From Phoronis australis (Eukaryota; Phoronida; Phoronidae): 64,000 nt of DNA. Position numbers and translations under genes: made by a program. The notes under the pieces are model-generated. The model had not been told where the DNA came from. It made no database searches and worked only from the letters and a program-made list of their open reading frames with translations. The DNA lies in NCBI GenBank assembly GCA_002633005.1, contig NMRA01000031.1, positions 1,234,750 to 1,298,749 of the forward strand, read 5' to 3'. Below, piece after piece: positions 55,901 through 61,900 of the stretch. How positions within the stretch are numbered: the first letter of the stretch is position 1; each line of letters begins with the position of its first letter.

Positions 55901-58900
55901 GTAATTGTTGTATCAAAAGCATCAAAAATTTCCTTCAATATTTTTTATATTGGGCAAGAGAAACTAGCTGAATCAAATAGGCAAGAGCACAGAGTATAAT
56001 CTATGTGACTGGAACTGTCTTTTTTCATATTTCAGAGGTTATCACTACACAGATGATCAAAAAGTCTATATCTTAACAGAAAATTTGCCACATCATATTG
56101 GTTGAATTACGTTTCAGGAGTCGAATAAGTGGTGCTGGTCAAGAATTAACACAGGTAGTTCACGGAACGACAATCAAAGAGGGTTTTATTCTGCGTACAC
56201 CACCACCAATGCTATTTGCATCATGGAAAACAGAAATACTGATAGAGCGTCAATCAATGAAAGCCGGAGACTCAAACATTACACCATTACGTTTAAAGTA
56301 GAGGATCTGAACATACTTTCATACATGCACCTCTAAAGAGGACGCAGAATAAGTGCCGGGTTTCGCAAAAGTGCCGAGTCTTGTATAAATGCCGAGGCTC
56401 TTAAGTTTATAGTCAAATAAGCAACCGGGCGCTCAATCAAGCTAATACATTAGTTCATATGACAAATCAAATTCCAGTCAAACAAAGTTACCTGGACACA
56501 GACTAGCTTTACTCCAGATCACTTGCCCACAGACTGCACACTCTCGGGGTCGCTCTAGAGTCTTGCTACAGAACTGGTGACGGTTTGAGGCCGCCTTCTG
56601 GAATAAAAGAGAACAAAAACATTTACTAGGGCTGCAGAACACGTAACGTGAAATGTACTAGTTGGGGTAATGCCCACAGAATTTAAATTGAAATACAATA
56701 CACACCAAACCTAATCAGTCAAAAGTCCCCTCCTCTCACAACCTACCTAAGAACAACCTGCACTGGTGCAAGTTACGCCACTTTTGAGTGGAGCGTCCAC
56801 ACGCACACGAACACGCACACGCACACATCCGATAACTAGGGTAAGGTGCGGGGCAATGAATGCCTAATGCGATTATGGCGTGCAAAAGGAAACCTGTCTG
56901 AACGTAACGGCATCTGATAATTACTTCCGCCTTACCCCACTTTTGCGGTCACACAGCCATTACAACTAGCGCAAGTTACCCTAGAAGAAGTTTTAAACCA
57001 ACCTCGATGATAATGTGAATTAAGCTGTCACAAGCGGGTTAAGTTACGCTAGTTTAAATCACGTCCAGACAGCACTCAAACATAGAAACAACTCGTTCCA
57101 GAAGTAACTTGTTCCAGGGTAAGTGTGCATGTGGACGGCACTAAAACGACCCACCAATTTCCTGTCATGACGACTGAGCAGAACTCACCGTCGAAGTGGC
57201 AAAGTGACAAGTCACTATCCGGGTAAAACTCTTCCCGACTTGGAAACGAAATTCTGTACACTTATTTTTGGCAGGTAATGTGATAAAAACAGAGGGGCGG
57301 CAGGCAATCACTGATTCGATGTACATTACAAGATTTTTTACTAAATTCATGGGTACAGACATTTATAACCAAACGGAATAAATATGCGCAGAATTAACAT
57401 GTAGAAATGATCTTACGGAACATTTTTGAATGTTTAACAATAAACAAGCTCATTTTCTGAATAATGCCTTAGATCAAGGGGAACCTTATAGACCATACGA
57501 TTTTACAAGTTCTACGACAACGCAATGACAAAAGTGCATATCAGTGGATTCTGTTGTAGACATTCAGACAGAGGCTAATGGAATAATGATGTTGGAGTCT
57601 ATGTAACAAAATATAAAATAACATAATAATTGTTCAGACTACTGTCAAATGAGCCATGAATGACAAAAATGTGTCTGTTGTAACCAGTTAAAGGCTCACT
57701 CATCCGTGCAGGGGTTCGCATGAAATGCTTTCTATGGTCACAATGTACAAACCGCATCTCAGGGTCCATGGCCATCAATTATCTGTCAGAAGCAACCCCA
57801 GAAAACATTGATCTGTAGGGCCCACTGTCTGACAATTAGTTTATCAGCAACGGTGAGTGTTTAGCGGTACTTGAGGACACTTAATCGAAAGTTAACCAAT
57901 CTCACTTAAGTTGCCTTCAAATAGAACATTTTCTGTGATCCAAATAATATCAACGGAAGATCAGTTTCTTCTATTTTTCGGAGATCAAATTCATGATATC
58001 TAACAAAATGGTGTTCATGAACATTATGGGTTGATATTCTGGACGAGATGGGAAGTTGGAAACATCAAGACAGCCCGAGACAACAGAATCTAAGAAAAAT
58101 ACAGAATCATTTGGTCCTGACAGTTTGAATCAAAGACTTCTGCTCTCAACCAGGCCTTCATTTATTGGACATTCAAATGGACACCCTGATTCAAATTTAA
58201 ACTCTCTACTTAGATGTAGGATGCCCTGTAAAGTAAGCAAGTCACTATCGGTGTCTCTTTTAACTTGTTAGTAGCAGCTACAGGAGCTCATTGTCTTGCT
58301 TGGTAGAATAACACCTTAGTGAAGGTGTGATAGAAGATATAATACACTTTATTGCAAACATGTGTCTCTCCAATACCATGCCACACTATAGAGCCTTTCA
58401 TGCTAACGTCGACGTGTTGATGGTTTGGGGAGTTGCGGTCAGTATGAACGCTTAACTCCGGTCCAGGATCACAGTTAACAGCTCCAGTTAAAATCGCATT
58501 TAACAGGTGGATTAAAGACCGCAGCGTCGACGCTGCGGTGCAGTATGAACGCTTAACTCCGGTCCAATCGAAGTTATCGCCAGGTGCCACTGTTATCGTC
58601 AACAGTTACAAGATAGTGCCGTCACCAATAGCAGCTTACATTTTGCTCTAATAACCCATCGATTTAAAAATAAGTTTATGTCACTTAGCACATGTAAATA
58701 TTTCCAAATTGAAACAATGAAAAAAATCTTAGCGTGCAATGCTACTTTGCGATAACTTCGATGACGACAGCAGCACACAACCGCTTACTTTTGATGGTCA
58801 TTAACTACCGAAGCCAGTATGAACGGTCCAGTTAACAGCGCTGTTTACGTCAACGCTGCCCTCAGACCGCAGTTAAGTCAATATGAAAAACCTAGTCACT

Positions 58901-61900
58901 GTCACTTGTAATGGATCATGAGAAAGTGCGAAAACCACTTTAGAAGCCTAATTTTTGAAATCCTGGATATATCCTTGTTTCCAAATTGTGTACTAGAAAA
59001 TGTTTAGATTCATGAGCATTGAGTATGCCCGAGAGTGGAAAACAGCAAGAAAATAAATCCTTTACAAGTCAGTTAGAATGTGTTGAGCCTTCTACTCCTG
59101 ACTTATCAAATAAATGATAAATATGCATATCTATAGATGCACGCATGCACCTACACGTGTGCATACGCATGGTACGTGCACCTTGATGTGTTCTGGGACA
59201 ACTTGACCATCTTTAATGTGTTGACATGTTCACACTGCCAACAAATTGTTGCAAAGCAACTTGCTTGGATTATACCCCATCCACATGACAATTTGAACCT
59301 GAATCAAATAACACCAGATAATGTTGCACCAGGTCAGCTAAGCATTTACATGGCATGCTGCCAAGACAAAAGCCAGACAGTGGTATTATGGGAATCCCCA
59401 GTAACAATTTAGCCTGCAGTTTAGAATAATATGAAATGTAATATGTACAAAACTTGAAGAGAAGAAAATGCTAGTGTGGCATCACCAAATTACGTCAAAA
59501 AAGTTTAACTTAAAATCATCATGTTCACATGGAAGTGTGTAGCAGCATAAGGTTATCAGAGAGCTCATAACTCGGAGCAACACATGGCGAAACTGACAGA
59601 AAAAGACGAAAATGGAGATGATGATGATGATGATGATGACAATGATGATGATGACAATGATGATGATGACAATGATGATGATGACAATGATGATGATGAC
59701 AACGATGATGATGATCACGATGTCGATGATGAACATGATGATAACAATTATATGACGAATGAAGATGTTAGAAATGAGAAAGAAACAGTCTTGTTCAACA
59801 GAAGGCAAACCAACAAAAGTGCAGTAAGAATCAATCAACAAAAGAACAGCGTCATCAGAAAATCCTGAATAATTCGATAAAAAGATGTGACGAAAAATTG
59901 AAAATCTTCCGAAAGCACGTTTGAAACTCTAACAGATTAGTTTCATGAAATTCCACAAACTTTTTGAAAATTTTCAAAATTTGCATTTTTCTTGAAATTG
60001 AAAGTCAAATAACTAAAAAAATGGTAAGCCTGAGAAAAAAGTTACAGTTCACTTAAAAGAACATACCTTAGAGAATAAACACACAAAAATTCACGTGATT
60101 TACTTATCCGGTTCAAAATGACACCCCAGCACAATAGAAAATTGATAAAAATACGTCAGATTCGACATTTTGAAAACAAGTTCTGGTTAAGTAGCACTTG
60201 ATAATAGCTATCAGCAGGAAACTAACACATGAACAATACGTCCTATTATCAGGACAACTAGGAATGGGATCTTCTATTTTTTCACAAAACTAGACACAAA
60301 CTTTTGGCCTCAGTTATGGAGTCATTAGTCCACACCATAATTAGACAGTTATGCATGTTAGCAATTTTGTACTTCTTGAGCACTTCTTCGTGCAAAAGCA
60401 GAACAAAAATTGCCAGGGGGTGAAGGATCTGTTCATAGCAAAGAAGCTCTCTCCTGGTTAGAACTCATTTCAGTTTTGCATTTGGCCATCTTGTAAAATG
60501 CTCCTAGGCTGTGAAGTATTCAGTCCCCTCCAAAATTGCCAGGAAACGGTGACTCTTGCAAAGTGACCTACATTGCAAGCGTTTTCGCTCCAAGGGAAAG
60601 TGATTTTAGCTGGTATGAGAACAGGTCTTAGACAAATAAATTCGAGACAGGCAAAATAGTTTCTTGCAATAAATTTTAGAAAAGACACCAGACTCAAAGC
60701 TGAAAGACGGCCAATGCTTTTCAATAACAAATTGCACAGTAAAATCCCAATTCTGCATAAAAACATTAGCCTGGTATGTATGAATTCATGTGTACAGAGA
60801 AGGGAAGACAAGACAAATGAATATTTTGGGTATAAGATCCATTTATCAGGAAGTACTCTGCTATGTCAATTCACAATGCATTCCTTATCTTGGCTACAGG
60901 GCTGAAGCAACACCAAAATCCAGACCAACGTCAGAAAGGAAGTGTTTTTAAGTCATTACAAATTGATCCCTAGTATTTCCTGAATGTTAAATTTATGATG
61001 AAATATTGCATCCTGTGTTTACCACATCAAATGTAAACCAGTTTCACAACTGAAGAAAATTGGACATTAAGTTGATGTAGAACTCTAACAGAATTCAAAA
61101 TGTCCAAAATTGGCTGAACTTCATCAAGTCCTTTCACATACTACGCTGCATACACAGTTCTCCAATATAGTGTTAGGAGTTGTTTTAAAATGCTTTACTT
61201 TTGCAAGAGTGATATCAAAAATTGCAGTTTGATGCTTTTCGTGTAAAAATCAAAAGTGCACACAAAACGAAAATGAAACATCTCGAAGAAGTGCTTCAGC
61301 ACATTTAAGATTTCTCTTGAACATTTACATGAATAAATGACAATTGGTTAACTTATTGACAACGTTGTTTAGCTATGAATGTACCTTTTCAATAAATTTC
61401 ACTAAAAAGGCACATCCCCCAATTAACTGCGCCAAGCATGGTCTCAAGGAATCCGTCAGTTCTTGGCAAACCCGAAAATCACTTCCCATCGGAGTACGGA
61501 ACAAGCTGAGCTCAATTCTACATCAGAATATGGTTTGCTTCATGAACAGACCAAGCGTGTGTATAACTTGCTCTCCACGTTCTTCTAAGTTCTCCATCAT
61601 ATAAAACAAGCCCTAAATCCTATGATAAGGTTGAATGAAATCACAGCATAAGCAGGTTATAAGGAATTAGCATTCAGGGTCTCCAAACTCTGCGCAGCTG
61701 CTGCTACCCTGAAGGGGGACTTGCACACGTATTCCACCACCAGGATCGCTAGTAGCATGGGTCGTTCCAGTCATCATCGTCCTATGTACATGTATAGCTT
61801 TTTGTCTCTGGTTTCACTGTATTACTAATTAGTATAAGAAAACTTGTTTGTTTGATTAATAACGACTTCTGAAGTTGTTACATGTAATTTACACAACAGA

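Noticed and set aside
59584..59868. 94-residue acidic ORF (poly-Asp/Asn)
   Set aside because: It is made by a GAT simple repeat. The opposite strand is just as open, and no splice or domain support exists.
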